Assembly: GCF_039533965.1 (NCBI RefSeq)
Contig: NZ_BAAAUN010000001.1
Location: 2,020,950 to 2,084,949 of the forward strand
Source of the DNA: Microbacterium luteolum
GTDB taxonomy: Bacteria; Actinomycetota; Actinomycetes; Actinomycetales; Microbacteriaceae
Length of the DNA stretch: 64,000 bases
Direction: 5' to 3'
This document shows, piece after piece, positions 50,934 through 59,559 of this stretch (positions within the stretch are counted from its first letter, which is position 1; every line of letters begins with the position of its first letter). A program made the translations under genes and the position numbers. The notes under the pieces were generated by a model. That model had not been told where the DNA came from. It saw nothing but the letters and a program-made list of their open reading frames with translations, and did no database searches.

Positions 50934-52052
50934 ATGCGCTGGCAGGGACAGAAGCTCGGAGAGACGGATGCCGCGGCACTCCCCGGTCTCGAAGACCGGT
51001 CGAGCGTGCTGCGGTCGGTGACGACCCCCGAGTTCGCCGGCATGACGTTCCACGAGGTGCTCTCGAAGTCCGCGTTGAACCATGTTCCGGGCGCTTCGCG
51101 CATGCCGTTCGCCTGGACGATCAACCCGTACCGTGGATGCAGTCATGCCTGCGTCTACTGCTTCGCCCGCGGAACACACGAGTATCTCGACCTCGATGGG
51201 GGCGCCGACTTCGACTCGCAGATCGTCGTCAAGGTGAACGTCGTCGAGGTGCTCGAGAAAGAGCTGCGCAAGGGCAGCTGGCAACACGAGACCGTCGCAC
51301 TCGGGACCAACACCGACCCGTACCAGCGGGCCGAGGGGCGCTACAAGCTGATGCCCGGGATCATCGAGACGCTCGCGGCGTCCGGCACGCCGATGTCGAT
51401 CCTCACCAAGGGCACGCTGATCCGGCGGGACATCCCGCTGCTCGTGAAGGCTGCCGAGCGCGTGCCCATCGACGTGCAGATGTCGATCGCCATGTACGAC
51501 GACGACCTGCAGAAGGCGATCGAACCGGGAGCCCCGACGACCCAGGCTCGGCTCGACACCGTGCGGGCGCTGGCGGATGCCGGATTCCGGGTCACCGTGT
51601 TCCTGATGCCGATCATGCCGCACATGACCGACTCGGTCGTCGCCATCGACGACGCGCTGGCCCGCATCAAGACCGCCGGAGCCCGTAGCGTGATCTACGG
51701 AGCCCTGCACCTCCGCGCTGGGGTGAAGCCGTGGTTCTTCCAGTGGCTCGGCGAGGCGCGCCCCGACCTCGTCTCGTCGTACCGCGGGCTATATCCCGGC
51801 GTCTCCGCCGAGGCGCCGAAGGGCTACCGGCAATGGCTAGCCAAACGCGCGCGGCCGCTGATCCGCATGCATGGCCTCGACGGCCGGCACGAAGACGACT
51901 ATCCGCAGCGCGGAATCCGTCCGGGGCAAGGGCACGTCGAGTCGATCTGGCGTCAGGGTGGCGATCAGAGCGCCGGCTCCTCGAGCACAGCCGTCACATT
52001 CCGGACGACGAGGTCGGGCGCGGCATCCCCCGCGCAGCCGATGCTGTTCTGA
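50934..52052 (+). CDS. Rv2578c-family radical SAM protein (SplB-like)
   Basis: 372 residues. The radical SAM cluster motif is CSHACVYC with Cys69, Cys73 and Cys76, preceded by WTINPYRGC as in Rv2578c/SplB-like proteins. Further family features: ETVALGTNTDPYQRAEG, MSILTKGTLI and VFLMPIMPHMTDS. Members are related to spore photoproduct lyase but their reaction is unknown; a DNA-damage role is suggested by the SOS-like box. No strong ribosome-binding site is seen before ATG 50934. YaeQ follows 37 nt later with its own promoter. Confidence 0.93.
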   Translation: MRWQGQKLGETDAAALPGLEDRSSVLRSVTTPEFAGMTFHEVLSKSALNHVPGASRMPFAWTINPYRGCSHACVYCFARGTHEYLDLDGGADFDSQIVVKVNVVEVLEKELRKGSWQHETVALGTNTDPYQRAEGRYKLMPGIIETLAASGTPMSILTKGTLIRRDIPLLVKAAERVPIDVQMSIAMYDDDLQKAIEPGAPTTQARLDTVRALADAGFRVTVFLMPIMPHMTDSVVAIDDALARIKTAGARSVIYGALHLRAGVKPWFFQWLGEARPDLVSSYRGLYPGVSAEAPKGYRQWLAKRARPLIRMHGLDGRHEDDYPQRGIRPGQGHVESIWRQGGDQSAGSSSTAVTFRTTRSGAASPAQPMLF

Positions 52053-52075
52053 CCGGTCGCGCCGCCGCCGCCGCG

Positions 52076-52089
52076 TAGGCTCGGTGGTT
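52076..52089 (+). promoter_or_regulatory. Leaderless promoter of yaeQ
   Basis: -10 TAGGCT (52076-52081) lies 8 nt before ATG 52090; no Shine-Dalgarno sequence is present. Confidence 0.5.
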
Positions 52090-52629
52090 ATGGCTACCGG
52101 CTCCACGATGCACACGTTCGACGTCCAACTGGCCGACACCGATCGGGGCGTCTACGAGGACTACACGTTGCGCGTCGCGCGGCATCCGTCCGAGACCGAC
52201 GCCTACATGGTCACCCGCGTCCTGGCCCACGGCCTCGAGCATGCGGAGGGGATCGCCTTCGGCGACGGCATCTCGTCGACCGAGGAGCCCGCGGTGATCG
52301 TGCGCGACATGACCGGGGCGATCATGGCGTGGATCGAGATCGGTGCCCCCGACGCCGAGCGTCTGCACTACGGCAGCCGCCTCGCCGAGCGCACCGTCGT
52401 CTACACGCACCGAGACCCGGCGAAGGTCATGGCGCCGTGGGCAGGGAAGAAGATCCACCGGTCCGACGCCATCCGTGTCTACAGCTTCGACCCTGGCTTC
52501 ATCGACGCCGCGGCGGCGCTGATCGAGCGACGCAACACCATGACCCTCACGGTCACGGAGCAGGTGCTCTACCTCGACCTCAACGGCACCAGCCTGACCT
52601 CGGCCATCCACGAGCACGAGCTCGGCTAG
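52090..52629 (+). CDS. yaeQ: YaeQ family protein
   Basis: 179 residues, the normal YaeQ length. Family segments: FDVQLADTDRGVYEDYTLRVARHPSE at about 9-34, HAEGIAFGDGISS, and RTVVYTHRD; the end TVTEQVLYLDLNG is typical. YaeQ adopts a PD-(D/E)XK nuclease-like fold with no established biochemical role. The frame runs upstream to 51871 but ATG 52090 is preferred because of the leaderless promoter and family length. Confidence 0.92.
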   Translation: MATGSTMHTFDVQLADTDRGVYEDYTLRVARHPSETDAYMVTRVLAHGLEHAEGIAFGDGISSTEEPAVIVRDMTGAIMAWIEIGAPDAERLHYGSRLAERTVVYTHRDPAKVMAPWAGKKIHRSDAIRVYSFDPGFIDAAAALIERRNTMTLTVTEQVLYLDLNGTSLTSAIHEHELG

Positions 52630-52676
52630 GTCGCGCATCACGACGGCATCCGACCCGGACCCGACACCCGCGACCC

Positions 52677-52759
52677 GCACAACTTCGGAATCCCGCGACG
52701 ACACACCGCCGGTTCGACTCCGACGCAGGCGCGTCGCGGGAGGATCTCCGAAGTTGTGC
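52677..52759. repeat. Inverted-repeat element between yaeQ and the helicase gene
   Basis: Outer arms GCACAACTTCGGA (52677-52689) and TCCGAAGTTGTGC (52747-52759) are perfect 13-mers; inner arms CCCGCGACG (52692-52700) and CGTCGCGGG (52732-52740) pair perfectly as well. The 31-nt centre is unpaired. It may terminate yaeQ; the size suggests a dispersed intergenic element. Confidence 0.65.
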
Positions 52760-52779
52760 CGCAGGAGCCCCGCACACGA

Positions 52780-52819
52780 GAGAGGCCCCGCCCCCGCCGA
52801 AGCGGTGACGGGGCCTCTC
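52780..52819 (-). terminator. Terminator of the DEAD-box helicase gene
   Basis: GAGAGGCCCCG (52780-52790) and CGGGGCCTCTC (52809-52819) form a perfect 11-bp stem, 11 nt past the helicase stop. The 18-nt loop holds a small internal stem (CCGC/GCGG). Confidence 0.75.
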
Positions 52820-52830
52820 GAACAATCGCC

Positions 52831-55095
52831 TCAGCTCGTGAGAGCCGCAGCGGTCGGCATGCGACCGGTGATCTCCTCGATGATGTCGTCGTCGAGACGC
52901 GCGTTCTCGAACGGCGCGTCGATCTCGGCCCGGTCGAGCAGCTCGGTCATGCGACGCTGACGCTGGCGCGTGATGAGCGTGACGACACGACCCGAGCGGC
53001 CGGCGCGACCGGTGCGGCCGGAGCGGTGCAGGTACGTCTTGTACTCGTCGGGAGCGTCGGCCTGGACGACCAGGTCGATGTCATCCACGTGGATGCCGCG
53101 GGCCGCGACATCCGTCGCCACCAGCACATTCACGCGACCCGAGGTCAGGCGCTCCAGGTTGCGGGTGCGCTTGGCCTGGTTCAGGTCGCCGTGCAGCGAG
53201 ACGGCCGGGATGCCGGCATCGTCGAACTGCTCGGCGAGCATGTCGGCGTAGGCACGGGTGCGGGCGAAGACGAGGGTCTTGCCTGCGCGGTCGACGAGCG
53301 AGGTGAGGATGTCGGCCTTGTCGCGGTGCTCGATGACGAGCACGCGGTGCTCGATCGTGCTGGATCCCTGGTCCTCACCGGCGACCTCGAAGACGGCCGG
53401 ATCGATCAGGAACTCGTCGACGAGGGCTGCGACCTCACGGTCGAGCGTCGCCGAGAAGAGCAGCTTCTGGCTGCCCTCGGCCGTGTGACGCAGGATGCGC
53501 TGCACGGGCTCGACGAAGCCGAGCTCGCACATGTGGTCGGCCTCGTCGAGAACCGCGATGCGGCAGTCGGAGAGGTCGAGCTTGCCCTGGTTGATGAGGT
53601 CCTCGACGCGACCGGGGGTACCGATCACGATGTCGACGCCCTTCTTGAGCGCTCCGACCTGACGGCCCTGCGGGACGCCACCGTAGATCTGGGTGGTGAA
53701 CAGGCCGACGCTGCGGGCGATCGGCTGGATCGTGCGGTCGATCTGCAGCGCGAGCTCGCGCGTCGGAGCGAGGATGATCGCGCGCGGCGACCGGCCGAAC
53801 TCACGACGCTTGCCTGCCTGCGACTTCAGCACGTTCTCGACGAGCGGGGCGCCGAAGGCGATGGTCTTGCCGGAGCCGGTGCGACCACGAGCGAGGACGT
53901 CGCGTCCTTCGAGAACGGCGGGGATGCTCGCCGCCTGGATGGCGAACGGCGACGCCGCTCCCAGACCTGCCAGCGTCTCGACGATGTTCGAGCCCAGCCC
54001 GAGGTCGCTGAAGCTCACACCGTCGACCTCGACAGCCTCGACGGACTTCGCCTCGAGGCGCTCGTGAACGACGTCGGCGCCCGGCTCGAACTTCGCCGCC
54101 GCGGGTGCGGGACGGCTCGTCGCGTTCCAGTCGTTGCGGCTCGGACGCTCGTTGCGGCTCGGACGCCCGCGGGTGTCCGAGGTCAGCGGACGCACGCGCT
54201 CGGTGCGGTACGCGCCGCCGGTCGACGGACGGCTCCGCTCGCCACCGCGGGAATCGCGCGCGTCGCGGTCGTACCGCGGGCGCTCGGTGCGGTCGGACGA
54301 GGTGCGGTCGTCACGGCGGGGACGATCGTCGCGCGGTGCGTCGAACGAACGCTGCGTGCGATCGCGGTCGAAAGCGCGGCGCGCGCGATCGGCATCGTAC
54401 GAGCGCTCCGGGCGCTCGGCGCCTCCGCGGTTCGGACGGTCGTAGCCGCGACCCTGGGGCGCAGCTCCGCGATCGTCACGACGCGGACGCTCGTCACGAT
54501 CGAAGCGCTGGCCACCGCGCTCATCGCGGTAGCTGCCGGGACCGGTGGGACGCTGGCCGCGACGGTCGTCGCGAACCGGGCGGCCGCCGTCACGGTGGTC
54601 GTTGTCGCGGAAGCCCTGACGCTGGGTGCCGGCGCCACGGTCGTCACGACGCGGACGCTCGTCACGGTCGAAGCGCTGGCCACCGCGCTCATCGCGGTAG
54701 GTGCCGGGACCGGTGGGGCGACGCTCGTCGCCGCGGTGGTGCGGGGCCTCACGGCGACCCGACTCGGCGCGGTTGCGGATGCTGCGGGCCTCGTCGCGCC
54801 CGGCGCGCTCCTGCGCGTTCCAGCGCTGCTTCGGAGCGCCGGTCTCGGCCTCAGCCGGACGGTAGCCGCGGTGGTTCGCACTGCGGCTGCCCGGGCGACG
54901 GTCGTAACCGCCTGCGGCGGGCGCGCTGCGGCGCTCACCGGCATCCGCTCGTGCACCGCGCTCGGGGCGGGCGCCGTCGCGGGCACTGTCGCGGCCCGTG
55001 GTGTGGCGGTCGTGGAAAGAGGTCTTCTTGGCGCCGTAGCGCGGCTCGAAGTTGGCGGCGGGGCGTCCGCCGCGGGGCTTCTTGTTCTTGGGCAA
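52831..55095 (-). CDS. DEAD-box RNA helicase with long disordered N-terminal extension
   Basis: 754 residues. Residues 1-330 are low complexity, rich in Arg, Asp, Gly and Glu, with a duplicated segment (RPTGPGxYRDERGG...). The helicase core covers about 345-720: Q-motif-type [18 protein letters not shown], Walker [13 protein letters not shown] in [15 protein letters not shown] in FSATLD, and motif [15 protein letters not shown]. It should remodel RNA, for instance ribosome assembly or decay; the extension may drive condensation or RNA binding. The start is taken as TTG 55095 (PKNKKPRGG follows; AAGGA 9 nt upstream). A GTG at 55152 with GGAGG upstream is an alternative. Confidence 0.88.
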   Translation of the reverse strand: MPKNKKPRGGRPAANFEPRYGAKKTSFHDRHTTGRDSARDGARPERGARADAGERRSAPAAGGYDRRPGSRSANHRGYRPAEAETGAPKQRWNAQERAGRDEARSIRNRAESGRREAPHHRGDERRPTGPGTYRDERGGQRFDRDERPRRDDRGAGTQRQGFRDNDHRDGGRPVRDDRRGQRPTGPGSYRDERGGQRFDRDERPRRDDRGAAPQGRGYDRPNRGGAERPERSYDADRARRAFDRDRTQRSFDAPRDDRPRRDDRTSSDRTERPRYDRDARDSRGGERSRPSTGGAYRTERVRPLTSDTRGRPSRNERPSRNDWNATSRPAPAAAKFEPGADVVHERLEAKSVEAVEVDGVSFSDLGLGSNIVETLAGLGAASPFAIQAASIPAVLEGRDVLARGRTGSGKTIAFGAPLVENVLKSQAGKRREFGRSPRAIILAPTRELALQIDRTIQPIARSVGLFTTQIYGGVPQGRQVGALKKGVDIVIGTPGRVEDLINQGKLDLSDCRIAVLDEADHMCELGFVEPVQRILRHTAEGSQKLLFSATLDREVAALVDEFLIDPAVFEVAGEDQGSSTIEHRVLVIEHRDKADILTSLVDRAGKTLVFARTRAYADMLAEQFDDAGIPAVSLHGDLNQAKRTRNLERLTSGRVNVLVATDVAARGIHVDDIDLVVQADAPDEYKTYLHRSGRTGRAGRSGRVVTLITRQRQRRMTELLDRAEIDAPFENARLDDDIIEEITGRMPTAAALTS
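54470..54717. repeat. Duplicated 80-bp segment within the helicase N-terminus
   Basis: Bases 54470-54549 and 54638-54717 are almost identical, exactly 168 bp (56 codons) apart, so the frame is kept. They encode two copies of [20 protein letters not shown] and following RDDRG-rich sequence. Points to recent intragenic duplication. Confidence 0.8.
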
Positions 55096-55161
55096 AGCAG
55101 GTGTCCTTCTGAGTTCTCGCACGAGAACGGCGCTGCGCGCACGCGCGAGCACCCGAGTGCT

Positions 55162-55178
55162 TCCTCCCGTGGGGAGGA
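55162..55178 (-). promoter_or_regulatory. Leader hairpin covering a Shine-Dalgarno-like GGAGG
   Basis: TCCTCCC (55162-55168) and GGGAGGA (55172-55178) pair with a 3-nt loop. On the minus strand this buries the GGGAGGA motif that precedes the alternative GTG start at 55152. Confidence 0.4.
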
Positions 55179-55277
55179 GCAGGGTTCCGGACTGTCAGCG
55201 GCCGGGGCCATTCATGTGATGGTTGATTTGCGTCGATCGACGCTCACCATCGGCCCCTGGACTCACACTTCTTACAC

Positions 55278-55327
55278 AAAAACGTCCGCGCTGTGCGCGG
55301 GTGTCCGAAGCCGACCGAAGAAGTCTA
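55278..55327 (-). promoter_or_regulatory. Promoter and attenuator-like hairpin of the helicase leader
   Basis: -10 TAGACT (55322-55327, minus strand) would give a leader of about 220 nt. About 15 nt into it, CCGCGC and GCGCGG (55286-55300, 3-nt loop) form a hairpin followed after 3 nt by five Ts (55278-55282), the look of an intrinsic terminator. Long structured leaders are common for RNA-helicase genes that are cold-induced or autoregulated. Confidence 0.4.
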
Positions 55328-55359
55328 CAGGTCGCGCCTGAGAGAGTCCTCCGCGACCG

Positions 55360-55371
55360 TACGATGGCGAG
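55360..55371 (+). promoter_or_regulatory. Leaderless promoter of the aldose epimerase gene
   Basis: -10 TACGAT (55360-55365) lies 6 nt before GTG 55372. Confidence 0.55.
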
Positions 55372-56268
55372 GTGAGCTTCGAATCCCCCACCGGCACCCA
55401 GGTGCACCTCCAGTCCGGCGACGTCACGGCGCAGATCGCGCAGGTCGGCGCCTCTCTCCGTTCCCTCCGCGTCGGCGGGATCGACCTCGTGACGCCGTAC
55501 CCGCTCGACATCCCGACGCCGTCGTGCTCGGGCGTCGTCCTCACACCCTGGCCGAATCGCGTGCGTGACGGACTGTGGAACGACGAGGGCACCGCGCGCC
55601 AGCTCGCGATCACCGAGCCGAAGTTCACCAACGCGAGCCACGGCCTGCTGCGGTTCTCGGCCTACGAGATCGACCAGACGGATGCCGCGGCCACGCTCAG
55701 CGCGACGATCTTCCCGCAGACCGGGTTTCCGTATCTGGTCGAGACCTCGGTCACCTACCTGCTGACGGATGCCGGCATCGAGGTCATCCACGTGCTCACG
55801 AACCGCTCGGCCGACCCCGCGCCGGTGGCCCTCGGCACCCACCCGTTCGTCACGATCGGGGACGTCGACCCGCACGAGCTCGTGCTGCGCATTCCGGCCG
55901 CGACCGCGTTCGAGACCGATGAGCGGATGCTGCCCACCGGCACCCGTCCGGCCGACGCGGCCCTGCGCGACGGCATCCGTCTGGGCGACGCCTCGCTCGA
56001 CACCGGCTTCACCGACCTGACCCGCGACGGCGACGGACGGGTGCGCACGTCACTCACGGCGCCGGACGGCCGCCGGGTCACGCTCTGGCAGGGCGAAGGC
56101 TTCGACTTCGTGCAGGTGTACACCGCGACGAACTACCCGGGGCACGACCTTGCTGTCGCGATCGAACCGATGACGGCACCGGCCGATGCGCTCAACAGCG
56201 GCCTCGGCATCCGTCGCCTCGCCCCCGACGAGTCCTGGACCCTGCGCTGGGGCATCACGCTGGGCTGA
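55372..56268 (+). CDS. Aldose 1-epimerase family protein (mutarotase-like)
   Basis: 298 residues, single beta-sandwich domain. Family features: GASLRSLRVGGIDLVTPYP, LTPWPNRVRDG (substrate-binding Asn/Arg), NASHGLLRFSAYE with His near 90, ALGTHPFVTIG with a second His, and EPMTAPADALNSG, whose Glu is the expected base. It interconverts sugar anomers, possibly galactose or glucose. GTG start with a leaderless promoter. Divergent from the helicase gene and convergent with the RND exporter, separated from it by a large palindrome. Confidence 0.92.
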   Translation: MSFESPTGTQVHLQSGDVTAQIAQVGASLRSLRVGGIDLVTPYPLDIPTPSCSGVVLTPWPNRVRDGLWNDEGTARQLAITEPKFTNASHGLLRFSAYEIDQTDAAATLSATIFPQTGFPYLVETSVTYLLTDAGIEVIHVLTNRSADPAPVALGTHPFVTIGDVDPHELVLRIPAATAFETDERMLPTGTRPADAALRDGIRLGDASLDTGFTDLTRDGDGRVRTSLTAPDGRRVTLWQGEGFDFVQVYTATNYPGHDLAVAIEPMTAPADALNSGLGIRRLAPDESWTLRWGITLG

Positions 56269-56284
56269 TTCCTGCCTTCTCGTT

Positions 56285-56354
56285 CGTTGAGCGAGCCGCA
56301 GGCGAGACGAAACGCCGTGTCGAACGCGTTTCGTCTCGCTTCGCTCGCTCAACG
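56285..56354. repeat. 70-bp palindromic element, bidirectional terminator between convergent genes
   Basis: Outer arms CGTTGAGCGAG (56285-56295) and CTCGCTCAACG (56344-56354), inner arms CGAGACGAAACGC (56303-56315) and GCGTTTCGTCTCG (56326-56338), all perfect, with asymmetric internal loops and a 10-nt apex. It lies between two convergent genes. From memory similar GTTGAGCGAGCGAAGCGAGACGAAAC-like units recur in Microbacterium genomes. Confidence 0.75.
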
Positions 56355-56373
56355 ACCGGAGGAGACGGAGCGA

Positions 56374-59300
56374 TCAGACGACCCCGCGGTCGCGCAGCTC
56401 GCGTCGCGTCAGGTGCGACAGGTCGGGCAGACCGCTCGCATCGACCGTGACGGCGTCCGGATCGGAACTCGCGCCCACGGCATCCGATCCGCCGCCCTTG
56501 CGAGCCCGACGCCGCTCCTTCGCACCCTCGACGAGGTTGTACAGCGTCGGCAGCACGATCAGGGTCAGCACGGTCGAGGAGATGAGCCCACCGATCACCA
56601 CGATCGCGAGCGGCTGCGAGATGAAGCCGCCGTGCCCGGTGATGCCGAGCGCCATCGGGGTGAGCGCGAAGATCGTCGCGAGCGCGGTCATGAGGATCGG
56701 ACGCAGTCGCTTCTCGCCACCGGCCTTCACCGCCTCGATCGTCGACAGCCCCTTCTCGCGGTATTGGTTCACGAGGTCGATGAGCACGATCGCGTTCGTC
56801 ACCACGATGCCGATCAGCATCAGCACGCCGATCAGCGAGGCGACGCCGAGCGGCACACCCGTGACGATCTGCAGCAGGATCGCACCGGTCGCCGCGAACG
56901 GCACGGACACGAGCAGCAGCAGCGGCTGGCGCAGCGACTTGAACGTCGCGACCATCACCACGTACACGATCAGGATCGCGGCGAGCATCGCCAGGCCCAG
57001 CTGCGAGAACGAGTCGGCCTGCTGCGAGGCGACACCGCCGACCTCGGCGGACGCACCGTCGGGCAGCTCGACCGCGGCGAGCGCCGCGGTCACCGATGCG
57101 GTCGCGGTCGCGAGGTTGTCGGATGCCGGCGGCACGGTGATCGTCGCGGTGCGGCGGCCCTGTTCCGTGGTGATGGACGTGGGGCCGTTGCGCTCCTCGA
57201 CGGTCGCGATGTCCTGCAGCTGGACGATGCCGAGCGGGGTCGGGATCGCGAGGGTCTTCAGGGCGTCGATCGTGGTGGGCGGCGCCGGGGTGACGATGTA
57301 GATCGTCAGCGCGGTGTCGTCGATCTCGACGGAACCGGCCTGGGTCGGGCGCATGGTGTTCGACACGATGGATCCGACCGCGACCTCGGAGAGCCCGCGC
57401 TGCGCGGCAGCCTCACGGTCGACCACGACGGCGATGTAGGGCAGCGATGCCGCCAGGTTGTCGGTCACCTGACCGACGCCGTCGCGCCCGTCGAGCTCCT
57501 CCATCACGGAGGTCGTCGCGGTCTGCAGGTCGTCGGCGTTCGACGCCGAGACGGAGATCTCGATGTCGCTCGAGCCGAAGCCCGCGGATGCCGCGACCGA
57601 CACGTCTCCGACCTCGTCGCCGAGTCCGTCGATCGCGTCCTGCACGTCGGCGCGCAGCTTCTCCTGGTCGGCGTCGCCGTCGGTCAGTACCGAGTACGTG
57701 ACGCCGGCCCCGCCGGAGAAGGCGTCGCGCAGCGCCGAGCCGCTCGATCCGATCGATGCCTGCACGTGCTCGATGCCGTCGACGCCCAGCAGTGCGTCCT
57801 CGACCGCGGTCGCGGCATCCGACTTCGCCTCGAGGCTCGCGGTCGGACCGAGGTCCTGCGTGACCGTCATGGTGTTCTGGCCCGAGTCGCCGAGGAAGTT
57901 GACCTTCATGAGCGGCGCCGCGGCGAGCGTGCCGCCCAGCACCACGACGGCGAGGATCACGGTGACGGCGGAATGCTTGAGCGTCCACCCGAGGATGGGC
58001 CGGTAGGCGCGCTGGAGCGCGGTGGGCGGAGCATCCTGGTGCTCCGGGTCGATGGCCACGCCGTTCTCGTCGAGCAGCGGCTTGCCGGGGCGCAGGAACC
58101 AGTAGGCGAGCACCGGCACGATCGTCAGCGAGACGAGCAGGGAGGCGATCATGGCGATCGCCACGGTCATCGCGAACGGCCGGAACAGCTCGCCGACCAT
58201 GTCGCCGACGAAGACGATCGGGAGGAACACCGCGACGGTCGTGATCGTGGACGCCGTGACGGCCATCGCGACCTCGCGCACGGCGAGCCTGATGGCGTCG
58301 CCCTTGTCGGCATCGCCCACGTAGTGCCTCTTGATGTTCTCGATCACCACGATGGAGTCGTCGACCACACGGCCGATCGCGATCGTGAGCGCGCCGAGCG
58401 TCAGGATGTTCAGGGAGTATCCGAACGCCTGCAGCCCGATGAACGTGATGAGCACGGAGGTCGGGATCGAGATCGCCGTCACCAGGGTGGAGCGGATCGA
58501 CAGCAGGAAGACGAGGATCACGATCACCGCGAAGACCAGTCCGAGGAGACCTTCCGTCGCGAGGCTCTCGATGGACTGCACGATGAACGGCGCCTGATCG
58601 AAGATCACCGTGAACTCGGCATCCGGGAACGCCTCGCCGATCTCGTCGAGCGCGGCGAGCACGCCCTGCGAGACCTCGACGGTGTTCGCGGCGGGGAGCT
58701 TGGTGATCGAGATGGAGAGTGCGTCCTTGCCGTCGACGCGCGAGATCGAGCTGATCGGGTCGGACTCCTGCGCGACCGTCGCCACGTCGCCGATCGTCAG
58801 CGAGGTACCGACCAGCGGGAGGGCGGCGAGCTCGTCGACCGACGTGATCTTCGCGCCCGTCTGGACGGTGAGGGTCTCGCCGTTCTCGGTGATGTCACCG
58901 CCGGGGAAGAGCGTGCCGTTCTGCTGCAGCGCCGACGTGATGGCCTGCGTGCTCTGGCCTTCGGCGGCGAGCAGCGCGAAGTCGGGGGTGATGGTGATGC
59001 GCTGGCCGACGCCGCCGATGAGCTGCGCGGCATTGACGCCGTCGACGTCTTCGAGGTCGGGGATCGCGACGCTCTGGAGCTCGGCCTGGGCGTTGTCGGC
59101 GTCCTCGAATCCGGTGACCGCGACCTGGATCACCGGGAAGTCGTCGATCGACACCGCGAGCACCTGGGGGCTCACGTCTTCGGGGAGCTGGCTCGAGATG
59201 CGGTTGATGGCCTGCTGGATCTTCTGCTCCGCGGTCGCGAGGTTCGTGCCGTAGGCGAAGGTCGCCTGCACGATCGACGCGTTCGTGGTGCTCGTCGCCG

Positions 59301-59544
59301 TCGTCCCCTCGAGGCCGGGCACCCCCTGGATCGCCGACTCGACCGGCGTCGACACGTCGTTCTCGACGACCTCGGGCGAGGCGCCGGGGTACGTCGTCAT
59401 GACCATGAGGTTGGGCAGCTCGAGCGAGGGGATGAGCTCCTGCTTGAGGTTGGTCAGCGCCAGCCCGCCGAACACCGCGGCGACGATCGTGATGAGCGCG
59501 ATGAGCGCCCGGTTCTTCAAGCTCAGGACGGCGAGATTCGACAA
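56374..59544 (-). CDS. RND-family efflux transporter (HAE-1 type, AcrB/SwrC-like)
   Basis: 1056 residues, about 12 TM helices in two halves with two large extracytoplasmic loops. The proton-relay motif in TM4 is GRVVDDSIVVIENIKRH, and the second half has TNAIVLIDLVNQYRE. FGYSLNILTLGALTIAIG and the SxxRPILMTALATIFALTPMAL segment are typical of HAE-1 pumps. As in Gram-positive SwrC, no membrane-fusion or outer-membrane partner is encoded nearby. It probably exports a drug, surfactant or lipid. It begins 15 nt after the TetR stop, in the same operon. It ends 20 nt from the palindromic element. Confidence 0.95.
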   Translation of the reverse strand: MSNLAVLSLKNRALIALITIVAAVFGGLALTNLKQELIPSLELPNLMVMTTYPGASPEVVENDVSTPVESAIQGVPGLEGTTATSTTNASIVQATFAYGTNLATAEQKIQQAINRISSQLPEDVSPQVLAVSIDDFPVIQVAVTGFEDADNAQAELQSVAIPDLEDVDGVNAAQLIGGVGQRITITPDFALLAAEGQSTQAITSALQQNGTLFPGGDITENGETLTVQTGAKITSVDELAALPLVGTSLTIGDVATVAQESDPISSISRVDGKDALSISITKLPAANTVEVSQGVLAALDEIGEAFPDAEFTVIFDQAPFIVQSIESLATEGLLGLVFAVIVILVFLLSIRSTLVTAISIPTSVLITFIGLQAFGYSLNILTLGALTIAIGRVVDDSIVVIENIKRHYVGDADKGDAIRLAVREVAMAVTASTITTVAVFLPIVFVGDMVGELFRPFAMTVAIAMIASLLVSLTIVPVLAYWFLRPGKPLLDENGVAIDPEHQDAPPTALQRAYRPILGWTLKHSAVTVILAVVVLGGTLAAAPLMKVNFLGDSGQNTMTVTQDLGPTASLEAKSDAATAVEDALLGVDGIEHVQASIGSSGSALRDAFSGGAGVTYSVLTDGDADQEKLRADVQDAIDGLGDEVGDVSVAASAGFGSSDIEISVSASNADDLQTATTSVMEELDGRDGVGQVTDNLAASLPYIAVVVDREAAAQRGLSEVAVGSIVSNTMRPTQAGSVEIDDTALTIYIVTPAPPTTIDALKTLAIPTPLGIVQLQDIATVEERNGPTSITTEQGRRTATITVPPASDNLATATASVTAALAAVELPDGASAEVGGVASQQADSFSQLGLAMLAAILIVYVVMVATFKSLRQPLLLLVSVPFAATGAILLQIVTGVPLGVASLIGVLMLIGIVVTNAIVLIDLVNQYREKGLSTIEAVKAGGEKRLRPILMTALATIFALTPMALGITGHGGFISQPLAIVVIGGLISSTVLTLIVLPTLYNLVEGAKERRRARKGGGSDAVGASSDPDAVTVDASGLPDLSHLTRRELRDRGVV

Positions 59545-59559
59545 GGCGGATTCCTCGGT

